Shown here one piece after another: positions 17,455 to 26,159 of a stretch of 64,000 bases of DNA. Each line of letters opens with the position of its first letter. The first letter of the stretch is position 1. This DNA is from Parvularcula bermudensis HTCC2503 (GTDB taxonomy: Bacteria; Pseudomonadota; Alphaproteobacteria; Caulobacterales; Parvularculaceae): contig NC_014414.1 of assembly GCF_000152825.2 (NCBI RefSeq), positions 1,240,001-1,304,000 of the forward strand. The letters are read 5' to 3'. The position numbers were made by a program, and so were the translations under genes. The notes below the pieces were generated by a model, which worked only from the letters and a program-made list of their open reading frames with translations, did not search any database and was not told the DNA's origin.

Positions 17455-18063
17455 ATGGCTTCTTTGCTTCGCGGCTTTGTCGGACTTCCTCTGGCTGCCA
17501 TCGTCACCGTCTTCCTCTTCCTTTTTATGTGGGGCCTCATTCGGGTTAACGAATTGCCGCCCGCGGAAGATCGGCAGCAGGCGAATATTAGCTTTACGCG
17601 TCAGATTCAGGACACTGAGATTCGGAACCAGAAAGTTTTCGAACGGCCCTCTCTCGATCAGCCGCCGCCCCCGCCGCCGGCCATCAACAATGCGACATTT
17701 CAGCCGTCGGTTGAGGGGGTTCGCGCCCAAGCGCCGAGCTTTGATGCCGATGTCGATATCGGGTCCGGGTTCAATCCGGACCGTGATGCTCAGCCCATTG
17801 TGCGGATTCCCCCCACGAATTGGGAACGGTGCATCGATGATCGCCAGGCCGGAACGACACAGCGGGTGAGCCTTGAATTCGACGTGACCCCCGAGGGGCA
17901 GGTGACGAACGTGAATGTGCTCGACTCCACTGATCGCTGTTACGAACGCTACGCGACCCGCGCTGCCGAACGGTGGAAGTACAATCCGAAGATTGTCGAT
18001 GGGGAAGCGCAGCCACGGTTTGGCGTGCGGACGGTCATCGAGTTCCAGATCGGAAGCGAATAA
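17455..18063 (+). CDS. tonB: TonB-family energy transducer
   Basis: A 202-residue protein: cytoplasmic tip, one membrane helix (about residues 8-28), a short proline stretch (SLDQPPPPPPA near 67-77) and a C-terminal TonB domain (about 115-202). The domain shows TTQRVSLEFDVTPEGQVTNVNV and RWKYNPKIVDGEAQPRFG, the conserved Tyr-Asn-Pro turn. The proline spacer is much shorter than in E. coli TonB, as in TonB2 proteins, which may explain the need for periplasmic helpers. It passes proton-motive energy to outer-membrane receptors; no receptor gene is in this window. Confidence 0.92.
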   Translation: MASLLRGFVGLPLAAIVTVFLFLFMWGLIRVNELPPAEDRQQANISFTRQIQDTEIRNQKVFERPSLDQPPPPPPAINNATFQPSVEGVRAQAPSFDADVDIGSGFNPDRDAQPIVRIPPTNWERCIDDRQAGTTQRVSLEFDVTPEGQVTNVNVLDSTDRCYERYATRAAERWKYNPKIVDGEAQPRFGVRTVIEFQIGSE

Positions 18064-18088
18064 TCGCGACGCGAAGAGGGCGTAGTCG

Positions 18089-19792
18089 ATGGCTGGGCAG
18101 AGGATTTATTCGCGGGCGCCAGAGAGGCAGCCGCTAAAGATGAAGAGATTGGACATCATGCGTAATCATCTCTCAGCACTAGCGATGTCGGCGAGCGTCG
18201 GGGCCGTCTGTCTCCTGGGCGGAGCGCCGAGCGCGAGTGCTAGCGCCGCTCCTGTCATGGTCACGGCCAGCACGGTCACGGCCAATGCGTCCGTTCTGCT
18301 TCAGCAAACCGAGGAAGAGGCCCGCCGCCGTGCTCGGCTTAGCCTTGGGACCCGCACGGCCCAGGTGCTCGGTGAAGCCCTGAATGAGATCAATGCGGAA
18401 CCCGCTCAATACCAAGCGGCGCTCAACCGGTTGAATGGGCTCCTCAATAGAAATGATCTCAGCGACTTCGACCGCTCCACCGCCTTGGAAATTCGGGGGG
18501 CGGTGTATGCGGGGATGGAAAATTATTCCGCCGCCCTTCAAGATTTCGTCCGTGTCCTGGAGATTGATGAGCTTCCGTTCGATCGACTGACACAAATTCG
18601 GTATAACGTTGCCCAGCTCTACTTCCAGGAAGAGAACTACGCGCAGACCATCCGGTTCATGAGGGATTACCTGAACCAGGAAGGGAATATCGAAGATTCC
18701 AATGCGTGGTTCATTCTCGCCGCGGCTTATGCCAGCCAGGATAATTTCCAGGCGGCTCGGCGGCCTGCCGAGCAAGCGCTTCAATATGACGACAAGAAGG
18801 AAGAAAAGACCTATGGTCTTCTCAACCTGATCTATGCCGAACTGAACCTGAATGCCGAGCGGGCACGGCTGCTCGAAGAAATGGTCGAGCGGTTCCCGAA
18901 CAATGAGAGCTATTGGTCGCAACTCTCCGGGGCGTATTATCAGGCTGGCGACAATAAGAACGCCTTCGCGACGTTGGAGGCGGCTTATAATGCGGGACTG
19001 ATTACGGATGCCGACAAGATCGTCAGCCTTGCCCAGTTTTATTCGGACCTCGACAACCCGTTCCGCGGTGGACAATTGCTTCAGCGTGAGATGGAGGCGG
19101 GGACCGTCGAACGCAATCTGAAGAACCTGACCCTCCTGTCCCAGCTATGGTCCATGGCCCGTGAGCAGGACCGCGCGATTGAAGCGTTGCAGGCGGCGGC
19201 GCAGATTTCTCCCAGCGGAGAACTCTATTATCGCCTCGGCCAGAGCTACATGGCGAGCGAGCAATACCGAGAAGGAATCGACGCGCTTGAGAGTGCGCTC
19301 CAAAGAGGTGGGCTTAGCGAACGTGACCGCGGTGACATTTACGTCCTTCTGGGCTCGGCCTATTTCAATATTGACAGTGAAACCCGTGCAGGTCGGTTGG
19401 CAGCGCGGCGGCAGTTTCAGCGCGCGCTGCAATACTCCAATTCGCGGCGCACCGCCCAGGGCTGGATCAACTATATCGACGCGATCGAGGATACCATCCG
19501 TCGTCAGAATGAAGTTGAGCGACTTCAGCGGCAAGAACAGCGCGAGCGGGAATATGAGCGCTGCGAGAGCCTGATCGACGTGGCCGAAATCGGCGGCTCG
19601 GTCGATGCCGGCGATCTGGCGGATTGCCGGGCACTGGTCGATCGCCTCGATATCGACGGCAACGGATCGGTCAGTGACGATGAGCTTAACGCCTATGTCA
19701 CTGGTGAGCCCCTGGCGGAAGAAGAAGCCACCGAGGATGAGGCCGAAGACACGGAAGACACTGGCGAGGCAGCCGAAGAGGGCGAGGAATAA
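18089..19792 (+). CDS. Exported TPR protein with C-terminal EF-hand loop, end of TonB operon
   Basis: About 567 residues from ATG 18089, which has AAGAGGG eight bases upstream; ATG 18158 would give a tighter signal peptide. The signal is followed by at least eight tetratricopeptide-like helix pairs (about 85-480). Residues about 485-500 are Arg/Glu/Gln rich. At 521-532 lies D-I-D-G-N-G-S-V-S-D-D-E, a canonical calcium-binding EF-hand loop. The last 35 residues are almost all Glu, Asp, Ala and Thr. TPR proteins commonly close TonB2-type operons. The EF-hand is unusual and suggests calcium binding in the periplasm; this is inference. Confidence 0.85.
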   Translation: MAGQRIYSRAPERQPLKMKRLDIMRNHLSALAMSASVGAVCLLGGAPSASASAAPVMVTASTVTANASVLLQQTEEEARRRARLSLGTRTAQVLGEALNEINAEPAQYQAALNRLNGLLNRNDLSDFDRSTALEIRGAVYAGMENYSAALQDFVRVLEIDELPFDRLTQIRYNVAQLYFQEENYAQTIRFMRDYLNQEGNIEDSNAWFILAAAYASQDNFQAARRPAEQALQYDDKKEEKTYGLLNLIYAELNLNAERARLLEEMVERFPNNESYWSQLSGAYYQAGDNKNAFATLEAAYNAGLITDADKIVSLAQFYSDLDNPFRGGQLLQREMEAGTVERNLKNLTLLSQLWSMAREQDRAIEALQAAAQISPSGELYYRLGQSYMASEQYREGIDALESALQRGGLSERDRGDIYVLLGSAYFNIDSETRAGRLAARRQFQRALQYSNSRRTAQGWINYIDAIEDTIRRQNEVERLQRQEQREREYERCESLIDVAEIGGSVDAGDLADCRALVDRLDIDGNGSVSDDELNAYVTGEPLAEEEATEDEAEDTEDTGEAAEEGEE

Positions 19793-19868
19793 GGCGTTCT
19801 TCCTTCCCTCGACTGAATGACGCGAGACTCGTCTTGCCCAGCAGAAGGCGTGAGGACCAAAGGCTTGA

Positions 19869-21704
19869 TCAACTGGGCTTATGCCCCGCCCGCCGATCCC
19901 GACGTTCGGCAAATCGATGGGGCGAGAGGAGGCGCAGGCTTTGCCGTTCTATCGGCTGCACCCCTCCGGTTAGAGTGGCAATGAGCGAAGCTGCCATCAG
20001 GGGGGCGGTGACGAGGCCACGGGAGCCGAGGCCGGTTATCACCCCAAGAATGGCGGTATTTATCGGATCGTCTGCCTGCCTCCTCGTCGATCCGAGGACA
20101 CCAAGCATTGGATGCCGATCCGTTGTGACGGCACGCAGGGCGGCACGCTGATCGAAGGGCGGATCGAGTCGCTGCGTCATCAGGGCCTCCGCCATTCGGC
20201 GATTGATCTCGCTTGACGCCTTGGTCGGACGGGGGTCGTGGTCCAGCGGCACATCGTCATAGGTGGCGCCGGCGGCAATGCCGCCTTTCTGGGCCGCACC
20301 TGCATAGGGGGCGACATAGCCATCGGCTGTCAGGATGGAGCGGGGGGGCTCAGATGTCGCAAAAAGGTCGATCTGGCCGCGGCTGGCGCTCAAATCCGTG
20401 ATCAGGGGACTGATCAGCGCGGATCCGGGGCCAGCGGTGAGGATCATGTGATCCGCCTCCACCCTTTGTTGGGGGCCGTTGGTCAGGGTGCAGGTCAAGC
20501 CGTTGTCCGATGGGAAGATATCAATCACCTCACCCCTGATCACTTCCACCTCCTCGATCAGGGTGGTGACGGCGTCGCGCGGGCGCAGGAGGGTGGCATG
20601 GGGACTGTGCAAAGTGACCCCGTCGATGACGGCAAAATCCTCATCCGCCCAAAGGCCTGTGGCGCAGATTTTCTTATACCGCGTGCCATCGCAGGCCAGC
20701 GTTCCCCCAAGGGGAGAGAGGGCCTCAGGCGTATGGTCCCAGTAGAAGCGTAGGGCATAAAAAAAGGCGTCACGATAGAACCGCGCGGCTGGATTGTCGG
20801 CGGCTTCGAGGCGCGGCATGAGAAGTCCGACCGGATTGCCGGAGGCCCCATTCCCGGCCTCTCCGCGATCGATCAGTATAGGACGGAAGCCGGCCTGATG
20901 TGCCCCATGGGCGAAGGCGGCGCCGGCGATACCGGCGCCAATAATGGCGATGCTTTTCACCGCGCCCGTCCCGGACTGGATCGAGGGCTGAGCTTGGCCA
21001 AGCCGTCCGGTCAGCATTTCCCGTTTTTTTCCGTATCCGGCGCGTCGGGCGAGGGAGAACCCTGCCGCCTCCATCCCGCGCCGGACTGCGCCCGCGACGG
21101 TAAAGGTCGCAAAAGTCCCGCCCGGACGTGTGTGATCGGCGACGGCCCTGAGGACGGAGGGAGACCACATGGCGGGATTTCGCGAGGGCGCGAAGCCATC
21201 GAGAAACCAGGCATCCGCCGCAAAGGAAGACCTCTCAAGGAGGTCGTCCACATCGCCAAAGGCAAGGGTCAAGGTCAGCCGGGGCGACAGGTCCAGTCGC
21301 GCCAAACCAGGGCGGGGCACCGGATAGAGATGGGAGAGCCGGGCGGCGAGATCGGCAAGCGCCGGCGTCCGCTGGCCATGATCCTTAGCGATGGAGGTAA
21401 AATCGAGAGGAGAGAAGGGATAGCCCTCGACCGACCACAGCTCCAATCGTCCTTCCCTTGGGGCACGGTCCAGGAACATCTTCATGGCGGTCAGACAATT
21501 AAGGCCAGTGCCGAACCCCAACTCTCCGATCACAAAGGGGCGTTGGAGATCCATCGCCGCAAAGCGTTCGGGAAGATCGTTCCCTTCCAGAAAGACATGG
21601 CTGCTTTCTGCGGTCCCGTCCTCTGGCTGGAAATAGATATCGTCGAATTCTACGGATCGCAGGCCCTTTCCCGCCTGCTCCGTCAACGGTGGACGAAGAC
21701 CCAT
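19869..21704 (-). CDS. mnmC: Bifunctional tRNA 5-methylaminomethyl-2-thiouridine biosynthesis protein MnmC
   Basis: A 611-residue cytoplasmic enzyme with two domains. The N-terminal half (about 1-235) is a SAM-dependent methyltransferase with ELGFGTGLNCL and the WFLDGFAPSRNPAMWS block typical of MnmC. The C-terminal half is an FAD oxidoreductase of the DAO fold with IIGAGIAGAAFAHG near residue 245 and a C-terminal GLGSRGLVTAPL block. Together they convert cmnm5s2U to mnm5s2U at wobble position 34. ATG 21704 shares a base with the stop of the upstream gene (TAATG). Usual length is about 620-690. Confidence 0.92.
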   Translation of the reverse strand: MGLRPPLTEQAGKGLRSVEFDDIYFQPEDGTAESSHVFLEGNDLPERFAAMDLQRPFVIGELGFGTGLNCLTAMKMFLDRAPREGRLELWSVEGYPFSPLDFTSIAKDHGQRTPALADLAARLSHLYPVPRPGLARLDLSPRLTLTLAFGDVDDLLERSSFAADAWFLDGFAPSRNPAMWSPSVLRAVADHTRPGGTFATFTVAGAVRRGMEAAGFSLARRAGYGKKREMLTGRLGQAQPSIQSGTGAVKSIAIIGAGIAGAAFAHGAHQAGFRPILIDRGEAGNGASGNPVGLLMPRLEAADNPAARFYRDAFFYALRFYWDHTPEALSPLGGTLACDGTRYKKICATGLWADEDFAVIDGVTLHSPHATLLRPRDAVTTLIEEVEVIRGEVIDIFPSDNGLTCTLTNGPQQRVEADHMILTAGPGSALISPLITDLSASRGQIDLFATSEPPRSILTADGYVAPYAGAAQKGGIAAGATYDDVPLDHDPRPTKASSEINRRMAEALMTQRLDPPFDQRAALRAVTTDRHPMLGVLGSTRRQADDPINTAILGVITGLGSRGLVTAPLMAASLIATLTGGVQPIERQSLRLLSPHRFAERRDRRAGHKPS

Positions 21705-22918
21705 TAATTCATGCTGAGGACGGATAATGTTCTGGCAGAGGCATAGCCGTCGGCGGGTAACCCTTGGTCGCGCTGCCATGCCCGAAGGGCCGCCTTGGTG
21801 CCTGCCCCAATGATCCCATCGACCGGACCGGGATCATATCCCCGTTCCTTGAGGGTCTGTTGAAGGCTCTTTCGCTCTGTCAGCGAAAGGGAGCGATCGT
21901 CCCGCGGCCATTGGGTGGAAAGGGCGCTTTGTCGGCCCGCAATCGCATCCGAGAGAAGACCAATCCCCAAAGCATAGGCGGTGGAATTATTATAGCGCAT
22001 GATGGCGCGGAAATTGTCGAAGACCATGAAGGCAGGTCCCGCGGCGCCGGCGGGAACGATGATCGAGGCGGTCGTATTGAGATCGACAGTTTTCCCCAGG
22101 CGGGCGGCGGGGGCTTCGACCCCTCGGCTAAGCCATTCACCTACGGATCGTTTGGTCTGGAGATTAGCGGTCGCATAGTCGAAATCCTGCGGTAGGCGGA
22201 CTTCAAACCCCCATGGCGCATTCACTTCGTAGCCTGACCGGGACAGATAATTCGCCGTCGAAGCGAAGACGTCCCCATAGCTCCCCCAGAGATCACGTTT
22301 ACCGTCGCCATCCTCATCGACGGCGTAGGACAGATAGGTTGTGGGGATGAATTGGGTCTGTCCCATCGCCCCGGCCCACGACCCTTTTAATTGGGAACGA
22401 TCAGCATAGCCATTTTGCAGGATTTTAAGGGCGCCGATCAATTGGGAGCGGCCGTAGGATTGACGTCGGCCTTGATAGGCGAGGGTCGCGGTGGCCGAGA
22501 TAATGTCGTAATCGCCGAGAATGGCGCCGTAGGAACTTTCCAAGCCCCAGATCGCGCCGATGATTTCCTTGTCGACACCATATTCGGCTTCGATCGCATC
22601 GAGTTGAGCCGCCTGGCGTTGGGTGGCGGCGATGCCATTGGCAATTCGGGTGTCGGAAACAGCGCTGTCGAGATAGGCCCAAATCGGCCGACTGAATTCC
22701 GGTTGGTTGCTGTTTCGCTCCAGGACCACGGCGAGCGGCGTGGCGGCGCGCATTTCGCGGTCATAGACGGCGGGATCGATTCCCTGGCCAATGGCCTCCT
22801 GCCGAAACTCGCTCCGGAAATCGTCGAAATTCTCCGTCGACTGGGCAGCGCTGCCAGCCGCCGCGGCATTTCCTGTGAGAATGGTGGCCAAAAGCGCGGT
22901 CGCGAAACTGATCATCAT
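21704..22918 (-). CDS. Lytic murein transglycosylase, MltB/SLT_2 type with peptidoglycan-binding domain
   Basis: A 404-residue exported enzyme with a signal peptide (cut near residue 20). The SLT_2 domain covers about 30-325, with catalytic Glu127 in AIWGLESSYG and the supporting GAMGQTQFIPTTY and DGDGKRDLW blocks. A PG_binding_1 domain lies at about 340-400 (LKERGYDPGPVDGIIGAGTKAAL). It cleaves the MurNAc-GlcNAc bond forming 1,6-anhydro-MurNAc. It has no lipobox, so it is periplasmic rather than anchored. It is coupled to mnmC downstream, a chance pairing functionally. Confidence 0.93.
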   Translation of the reverse strand: MMISFATALLATILTGNAAAAGSAAQSTENFDDFRSEFRQEAIGQGIDPAVYDREMRAATPLAVVLERNSNQPEFSRPIWAYLDSAVSDTRIANGIAATQRQAAQLDAIEAEYGVDKEIIGAIWGLESSYGAILGDYDIISATATLAYQGRRQSYGRSQLIGALKILQNGYADRSQLKGSWAGAMGQTQFIPTTYLSYAVDEDGDGKRDLWGSYGDVFASTANYLSRSGYEVNAPWGFEVRLPQDFDYATANLQTKRSVGEWLSRGVEAPAARLGKTVDLNTTASIIVPAGAAGPAFMVFDNFRAIMRYNNSTAYALGIGLLSDAIAGRQSALSTQWPRDDRSLSLTERKSLQQTLKERGYDPGPVDGIIGAGTKAALRAWQRDQGLPADGYASARTLSVLSMN

Positions 22919-23022
22919 GGACTCCTTCGGGAAAATGACGCTAGCGCGAATCGGTGCGCCGGAACAATGAGAACGCGGTGAGACTTCTTGCGTGGCGGTA
23001 GGCGGTAGGGGAGGGCGTTTGG

Positions 23023-23787
23023 ATGTCCCGGTCAGAGCTTCCGGTTATTGCCTGTGTTACCGCCTATAACGAGGAGTCGACGATCGGCGCTGTCATTTCA
23101 GCGCTCAAGGCCTGTCCGCTCGTGGATCGGGTGCAGGTGGTCGATGATGGGTCGGAGGATGCGACGGCGGCAATTGCCGAGGCCCTGGGCGCCCGCACCC
23201 TCAGATTACCCCGCCGTGTGCCGGTGGGGGAGGCGATTATGCATCATCTCGACGATGAGGAGGGGGAGGTCATCCTTCTGTGGTGCGATGCCGATCTTGT
23301 CGGCCTCCGTCCAGACCATGTCGGTACGCTGATCGATCGATTTCGGATGGGGCAGATGATGCAGGTGACCAGTTCCCGGGGGGTGCCGCCCACCTGGCCA
23401 GGCTGGGCCCGCAACCGGGTAATCAAGGCATTATGGGCGTGGCTGTTTGGCCCGATTAGCGGCGAGCGTGCGATCCTCAAGAGCGACTTTTGCGCGGCCA
23501 AGGCTCTTGCCGCTTCTCTTCAGTGGTCGGAGATGATGCGCGGCTACGGCATCGTGCTGTTCCTGAACTGGTACGCTTCGCGGTTCGGGGGGGGCAGCGT
23601 CACCTGCTATTTCGACGATCTGACCCAGCGGCAAAAATACCAAAAATGGAAGACCGATCACCCGGTCCGCCAGATGGTGGCGCAGTGGGGGCAATTTGCC
23701 GCCGTCTGGGGGAAAATCCGTCTGAACAGAGGGCGGATCGAAGCCCTGGCCGTCGAGCAGGCGCCCTTGCCCTCATCGCGGTTCTAA
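23023..23787 (+). CDS. Family 2 glycosyltransferase
   Basis: A 254-residue GT-A fold enzyme. VITAYNEE-like VTAYNEEST opens the nucleotide-binding fold, VDDGSEDAT follows, and the metal-binding acidic motif is CDADLVGL. No membrane helix is obvious, so it is a soluble or peripheral transferase using a nucleotide sugar at the cytoplasmic membrane. The acceptor is unknown; relatives include dolichol- or undecaprenyl-phosphate sugar synthases. Its stop overlaps the end of the convergent gene by four bases. Confidence 0.85.
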   Translation: MSRSELPVIACVTAYNEESTIGAVISALKACPLVDRVQVVDDGSEDATAAIAEALGARTLRLPRRVPVGEAIMHHLDDEEGEVILLWCDADLVGLRPDHVGTLIDRFRMGQMMQVTSSRGVPPTWPGWARNRVIKALWAWLFGPISGERAILKSDFCAAKALAASLQWSEMMRGYGIVLFLNWYASRFGGGSVTCYFDDLTQRQKYQKWKTDHPVRQMVAQWGQFAAVWGKIRLNRGRIEALAVEQAPLPSSRF

Positions 23788-24488
23788 TCGATGGCGGTGA
23801 ACGCCGAGAATGTGGCGGTGAACTCGATATCGACAGGACGGAAAAAGCGGTCGCCCTTCTGGCGCGAGTAGAGCTCACGCAGGACGACCGGGCCGTCTTC
23901 GCCGAGAGGAGCGAAGCGTTGGGTGACCACGAATTCTTCCATTTTGGTCGCAGGATTCGGTTTGAAGGGGCGCAAGCCCCGTACTTCGTAGAGTGTGAGG
24001 TGAGGCGTGTCCTTGGTCACGATCAGTCGAGTGCGAAGGATGTCCTGCTCAGGTTCGCGCGCGGCGGCATCGCCAATCTGAGTCGGGACAAAGCTGTACA
24101 GAAAGTGCGTCTCAGTTTCCTCAATCAGGGCGATGTCGGCCAAATAGGGGCGGAAATCGCCGTAAAGTAGCCCCCCTGGGCGCGACTCCGAGCGCTGAAC
24201 ATTTTGGAACTTTTCACGGGCCGGGGCGGGCAGGTCCTCAGGATCCCCCGCTAGGAGTTGCCATTGCGATGTCGTCGCGTCGAACCGGGCGGTGACGGGG
24301 GAGGCCCCTGGCCAGTCAAAACGCATCGTGTAGGATATTTTAAGCGCGCCTCGGTCCTCTGCGTCGCGCAGAACGTCATTGAGCGGGGCGGGGATCTCCT
24401 CCTCGGCGCGGACCGGTGGGCCGGCCATCAGGATAAGAAGGGGGAGCCCGACGAGCGAAAGGGGTCTGATCCATGAAACAAGGCTCAT
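23784..24488 (-). CDS. Uncharacterised exported protein
   Basis: A 234-residue protein I cannot assign. It starts with a clear signal peptide (LSLVGLPLLILMAGPPVRAEEE). The mature part is beta-strand rich and charged, with YTMRFDWPGASPV, FLYSFVPTQIGD and DRFFRPVDIEFTATF, and no recognisable catalytic motif. It could be a lipid- or polysaccharide-binding sheet protein of the LolA-like type, but this is only a shape guess. ATG 24488 overlaps the stop of the serine hydrolase gene (ATGA); readings further upstream lie inside that gene in another frame. Confidence 0.75.
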   Translation of the reverse strand: MSLVSWIRPLSLVGLPLLILMAGPPVRAEEEIPAPLNDVLRDAEDRGALKISYTMRFDWPGASPVTARFDATTSQWQLLAGDPEDLPAPAREKFQNVQRSESRPGGLLYGDFRPYLADIALIEETETHFLYSFVPTQIGDAAAREPEQDILRTRLIVTKDTPHLTLYEVRGLRPFKPNPATKMEEFVVTQRFAPLGEDGPVVLRELYSRQKGDRFFRPVDIEFTATFSAFTAID

Positions 24489-25600
24489 ACCAGCTCCAAT
24501 TCTTCGTACACAAGCTGAATGAGAGATGTCGCGCGTTGGCCCCCAATCAAGATCGGTTCCATCTTGTTGGGGACAAAGGCGATCGACAGCCCATGGGCAG
24601 GGTCGGCGAGGACGAAGGAGCCGCCAAAGCCGTAATGACCGACGGCAGTTTCCGAAGGGCCGAGGGCCCCGATCGTGTTCCGCATCAAGCCGGCTGCCCA
24701 GGAAAGATCGAAGGGCAGCACCTTGTCCGGCCCTTCGATCCGGGGGGCGAGGGCCGCGGCACGCGCCTGGTCGGAAGCAACCTCCCGACCGTCGAGTTGT
24801 CCTGTGGCAAAGACCTGCATCAAATGCGCAAGACCAGTGGATGTGGCGTGCATGTTGGAGGCCGGAATCTCCGCCGCCATCCACGCTTGACGGTCGACCC
24901 CCCCCGCCTGCGCCCAGGGTGTCATGAACGCGATCATGGCCTCGTCCCGCCGATCGCCAAAATCGGGCAGTCCTGTGGGCTTCACCATCGGACCCGCCCG
25001 CTCCGTTATCGCGCCTGTCATCCCGCAGTGAATATCGAGGCCGAGGGCCGCGACCTGCGCGCCGACGGTGCGATCATGAACGCGCCTGAGGCATTCACCG
25101 ACGATAAAGCCGACCGTTTGGGGGTGATAGCCCGAGGCCGTGCCCGGCGGCCACATGGGGGTCTCCGCGGCGATGACCGCGCAAATCCCCTCCCAGTCAG
25201 TCCACAGACTGGGACTGATCTCGGTCCGAATGCCCGGTATCCCGGCCTGATGGCTCAGCGCTTGCGCGAGGGTCACCGATTCTTTGCCGTTCTGACCGAA
25301 GGCGTCCCATATCGCCGCGACAGGCGCGTCATAATCGAGGACACCCTGCTCTATGGCCGCCAAGGTTAAGGCCGCAAGGACGGCCTTTCCGCAGGAATAG
25401 ACAGGCAGCAAAGTTTGGTCGAGGGGGGTTGTCTGCTTGCGATCGCGCCAACCGGCCCGCAGATCGAGAAGCGGGGCGCCATGTCGAAGGACGGTTACGC
25501 CGACGCCGAGATCCTCGCCGCGGTCGATTCGTGCTACGGCATGATCGACAACGCGCTTCAGTGGCCCATCGAGCGCCGACCCGCTGAGGGGAATGCTCAT
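24485..25600 (-). CDS. Class C beta-lactamase-fold serine hydrolase (EstB-like)
   Basis: A 371-residue hydrolase of the beta-lactamase/esterase family VIII. The nucleophile motif is SCGK (S-x-x-K) in LPVYSCGKAVLA. The second-motif region reads GTASGYHPQTVGFIVGECLRR, as in EstA/LCTB-type esterases. The third box is near VGHYGFGGSFV. There is no signal peptide, so it is probably a cytoplasmic esterase or transacylase rather than a resistance enzyme. ATG 25600 overlaps the stop of the small upstream gene (ATGA), which decides the start over GTG 25615. Confidence 0.87.
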   Translation of the reverse strand: MSIPLSGSALDGPLKRVVDHAVARIDRGEDLGVGVTVLRHGAPLLDLRAGWRDRKQTTPLDQTLLPVYSCGKAVLAALTLAAIEQGVLDYDAPVAAIWDAFGQNGKESVTLAQALSHQAGIPGIRTEISPSLWTDWEGICAVIAAETPMWPPGTASGYHPQTVGFIVGECLRRVHDRTVGAQVAALGLDIHCGMTGAITERAGPMVKPTGLPDFGDRRDEAMIAFMTPWAQAGGVDRQAWMAAEIPASNMHATSTGLAHLMQVFATGQLDGREVASDQARAAALAPRIEGPDKVLPFDLSWAAGLMRNTIGALGPSETAVGHYGFGGSFVLADPAHGLSIAFVPNKMEPILIGGQRATSLIQLVYEELELV

Positions 25601-25905
25601 TGTCCGAAGGCGCACGCAATGCTCGACCGCAGAACGGCGGACGCGATTTGCGGATTAGAAATTTTACGCAGCTCGCTCACCACGCCCTTGGCGGTATCTG
25701 ACCGACTGACCTGCACGGTGAACCGGGCGAACTCCGCCAATTGCTCATCGTCAAGACGGTCATCGAGTTCACGGGCCATGCAGACACTGTTCTCACGGCT
25801 CAAGCCCGCCGCTTCGAGGCGGTTGGCGATGGTGACTTTTGAGGCCGTGGCACATGCGGACGCGCCCATTGCCAGCAATCCGAAAACCCAAATGGCGCGC
25901 TTCAT
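25597..25905 (-). CDS. Small exported protein, possible lipoprotein
   Basis: A 102-residue protein of unknown function. It has a short basic N-terminus and a hydrophobic core ending in MGASAC; the residue three before Cys is Ala, so the lipobox is imperfect and ordinary cleavage is possible. Two more cysteines (VCMAREL and SIACAFG) could form a disulfide. GGAGAG lies about eight bases before ATG 25905. It heads a three-gene operon in which both junctions are ATGA overlaps. Confidence 0.75.
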   Translation of the reverse strand: MKRAIWVFGLLAMGASACATASKVTIANRLEAAGLSRENSVCMARELDDRLDDEQLAEFARFTVQVSRSDTAKGVVSELRKISNPQIASAVLRSSIACAFGQ

Positions 25906-26159
25906 GTCTTTCTCTCCAGATCAGATCGCTTACAATTATTAACATAGCCGCAGAGAGCCGCCTGTCGACCGTCGCGGGCGCGGCAGCCGCTTTGCTTTAT
26001 GCTGAGGAATTGTCTGGGGCTTGGGAGGTTCTTCACGAAGGATTGAAGCGCAAAACAACCATAGGTTGGTAATTTTTTCCCACTTCACCGATGGGTAATA
26101 AAATCAAGATCGAATGATCGACAGCAATTGAGTGCCATCAGTCTCTGCGGAGTTGACCT

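Noticed and set aside
21705-21779. MnmC start at 21779
   Set aside because: This would add 25 residues coded inside the lytic transglycosylase gene; ATG 21704 with the TAATG overlap fits the family.
24489-24884. N-terminal extension of the exported protein at 23784-24488
   Set aside because: The extension reads the esterase gene in another frame and would bury an obvious signal peptide.
25906-26159. Regulatory RNA or small gene in the 254-base divergent gap
   Set aside because: No hairpin with a T tract, no convincing promoter and no ORF with a ribosome site could be identified.
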